DNA from: Siphonobacter sp. SORGH_AS_0500
GTDB lineage: Bacteria > Bacteroidota > Bacteroidia > Cytophagales > Spirosomataceae
Assembly (NCBI RefSeq): GCF_002838835.1
Contig: NZ_NHPP01000002.1
Location: 186,001 to 250,000, forward strand
DNA: 64,000 nt
Direction of reading: 5' to 3'
Under the pieces are notes generated by a model that had not been told where the DNA came from, did not search any database, and was given only the letters and a program-made list of their open reading frames with translations. Below, one piece after another: positions 63,501 to 64,000 of the stretch. The stretch's first letter is position 1, and every line of letters begins with the position of its first letter. Made by a program: the position numbers and the translations under genes.

Positions 63501-64000
63501 AGACATGCCCCGGTACATTGCTTTCAGCGGAACGGGTTCCAAGATCCTGGATATTCTGACGCCTCGAAATGTAGCACTGTCTGATCTGGCCATGTTAATC
63601 TTCGAGAAAGTGTACGGACAGCCGTACCACGCCGATGGGCTGGACATTGTTCGGGAGCGTAATTCTCCCAAAGAATCTACCTGTAAAGGAGGTCTCAAAA
63701 TGCCGGGCTTAAGCTTTATCCGCGAAGATGACGGACGATTGGAAGCGGATATGGATAAGATTAAAACGGTATTGCTCGGTACTAAAGAAGATCGCTTGAT
63801 TGTGAGAGGAGATACGTATCAGAAGATTGATAATGAGGTATTGCAAGGCGTAGCCGATGAGGTTCGGGAATTCGTGGAAATGCTCTTTGGCCTTGAATTC
63901 TCCTTCAGTGGAAAATTTGGGGTAAATGAGGGCCGACTCGAACAATACAAGAGCACGTTGTTAAGAAATCTTCTGCAAAATGTACACAGTGGCTGGGAGA
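60553..64000 (+). CDS. Giant actin/Hsp70-fold ATPase-like protein (runs off the window)
   Basis: The frame is open from ATG 60553 (in-frame TGA at 60529-60531) to the window end, at least 1,149 residues without a stop. Residues 1-600 are an unrecognised, beta-rich, partly repetitive N-terminal region. The actin/HSP70/sugar-kinase fold begins at FRFAVDFGTTNTHV (phosphate 1, D622), continues with ALIDIGGGTADVVVFE (phosphate 2, D848) and ends with YIAFSGTGSKILDIL (adenosine motif, residues about 988-1002). The spacing is that of a full two-lobed ATPase. The layout recalls SrfB-like proteins (large, Hsp70-like, unknown function), although I cannot confirm this. It lies 119 bases after the tubulin-like gene. 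Confidence 0.8.
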   Translation, partial: MADQSLKRELNLHDRSASVDGHWFVSQPYTTDLIEAIEDKAKGDTEKDPTSIPSPFARFDLVKSAFRNLILYSDLKGSLNDERLVSACFDVGEIFFNFDKFKSPKGPLRIITWDREQALRTLQNGSRNHQRLGSALDLYLREDAASYNFTGLRKLFILQYQSREGTGVIGGTSPATLFFNAPNHLEFVNIHFGNHRVFDRNNPVPLHDRDVEYQVFWHGLKRFMPGFREMYPEVSEYLSHSLELLHARDYETWQRIGANGQNLREEAWNSDFPELEFDTNSIVEFASLSSGPAFKMRKAASGPEVIQGLSHFLISPTEELDEYGVRKQRYTDRPAPMVLSKDFFEPIPYTRIPWRDSIEVKHYVPEDWRTNQRQLPGQADFYPYLTTSDFLEPHLIRLVYPINSQRFFDGGLRHVQKSYLLPLKPDFFEFFSAQDLMRGGEVSIQMEERAGGSVRVTLQIPLGKWDASQQKVISTGRFLKLSRMYYDDPTKTPSEEKNEGVIAEHQFGLTVFPFVKMKRVTMPNFKPMYRVHLVDRDVSAQSFKNEYKLSFYDEKNKLIPVPQNRIRPRSQKDLNKGAKSEIQVIESDFERITVEVAGHRGVILPKFEVREMKDTFFRFAVDFGTTNTHVEFTTSEDFQPRPFTIDDDVQIATLIDPGSTEALNSLRANDITELVPQELIPEHLGDAYLCKFPQRTALIENRPNFSGENLYGFGDFNIGFLYEKRNIPKDDYTVSTNLKWSDFSKNIKAQKRIEGFLQSLLLLIRNKVLINGGNLAHTELLWFYPLSMLENQRNYFEGLWNKLYAETITQERMPRKVPESIAPFYWYSRGGGSSQSIDSNIYPTALIDIGGGTADVVVFEKNQPNVLTSVRFAGNAVFGDGFARDGAAARNGYVKKYDPEVTAHLSANFSNLGAAYKAIKDNNRSEDIVAFYFSLKNNRDLSERAAYDFNDRLANDSDLKIVPLVFYTAQIYHLARLMKAKGKDMPRYIAFSGTGSKILDILTPRNVALSDLAMLIFEKVYGQPYHADGLDIVRERNSPKESTCKGGLKMPGLSFIREDDGRLEADMDKIKTVLLGTKEDRLIVRGDTYQKIDNEVLQGVADEVREFVEMLFGLEFSFSGKFGVNEGRLEQYKSTLLRNLLQNVHSGWE

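Overview
The window looks like a chromosomal segment of a Bacteroidota bacterium, most likely order Cytophagales (Spirosoma/Siphonobacter-like). The evidence is an adjacent SusC/SusD pair, TonB receptors with an N-terminal carboxypeptidase-like domain, a beta-propeller/Y_Y_Y one-component regulator, DUF2141, a PaoABC-type Tat-exported oxidoreductase, an almost complete lack of Shine-Dalgarno sites, and several promoters of the Bacteroidota type (TTG or TTTG, 19-21 nt, TAnnTTTG). No rRNA, tRNA, prophage or CRISPR was found.

Layout. 1-8.6 kb: end of a calcineurin-like phosphoesterase, then on the minus strand elaA, an SDR oxidoreductase, a huge (about 1,670 aa) secreted protein of unknown function, prmA and a DUF2141 protein. 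8.6-12.6 kb: a candidate structured RNA, a Ser/Thr/Asn-rich lipoprotein, then plus-strand phosphosulfolactate synthase, DedA and aroE. 12.6-15.7 kb: a dense palindrome/direct-repeat patch, ribD, an 8-bp microsatellite, and a metal-handling pair (MerC-like protein plus His-rich lipoprotein) behind a Zur/Fur-like inverted repeat. 15.7-23 kb: mutS, a REP/RAYT element with REP repeats on both sides, MBL hydrolase and GDPD lipoprotein. 21.7-26.1 kb: 2-oxoglutarate dehydrogenase E1/E2. 26.8-39.7 kb: M19 dipeptidase, paoABC, aldo/keto reductase, GH65, M28 peptidase, nhaA and a GNAT. 39.8-51.4 kb: a complete polysaccharide utilisation locus (SusC, SusD, GH144-type glucanase, GH3 beta-glucosidase, divergent sensor-regulator), predicted to act on beta-1,2-glucan. 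51.5-56.7 kb: a stand-alone mraY, ferritin, and an iron locus with a siderophore-type TonB receptor divergent from a small unknown gene across two copies of a palindrome. 56.9-64 kb: a four-gene module (vWA-like lipoprotein, three-TM protein, tubulin/FtsZ-superfamily protein, and a very large actin/Hsp70-fold protein that runs off the window). This last module is the best candidate for an under-described system.

Six sites in five genes (His-rich lipoprotein, sucA, a GNAT, susC twice, the tubulin-like gene) each need one added or removed base to restore a family-consistent frame. Because sucA and susC are otherwise intact and lie in coherent operons, sequencing/assembly indels are the simplest explanation. 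I list each such gene as one entry across both frames.
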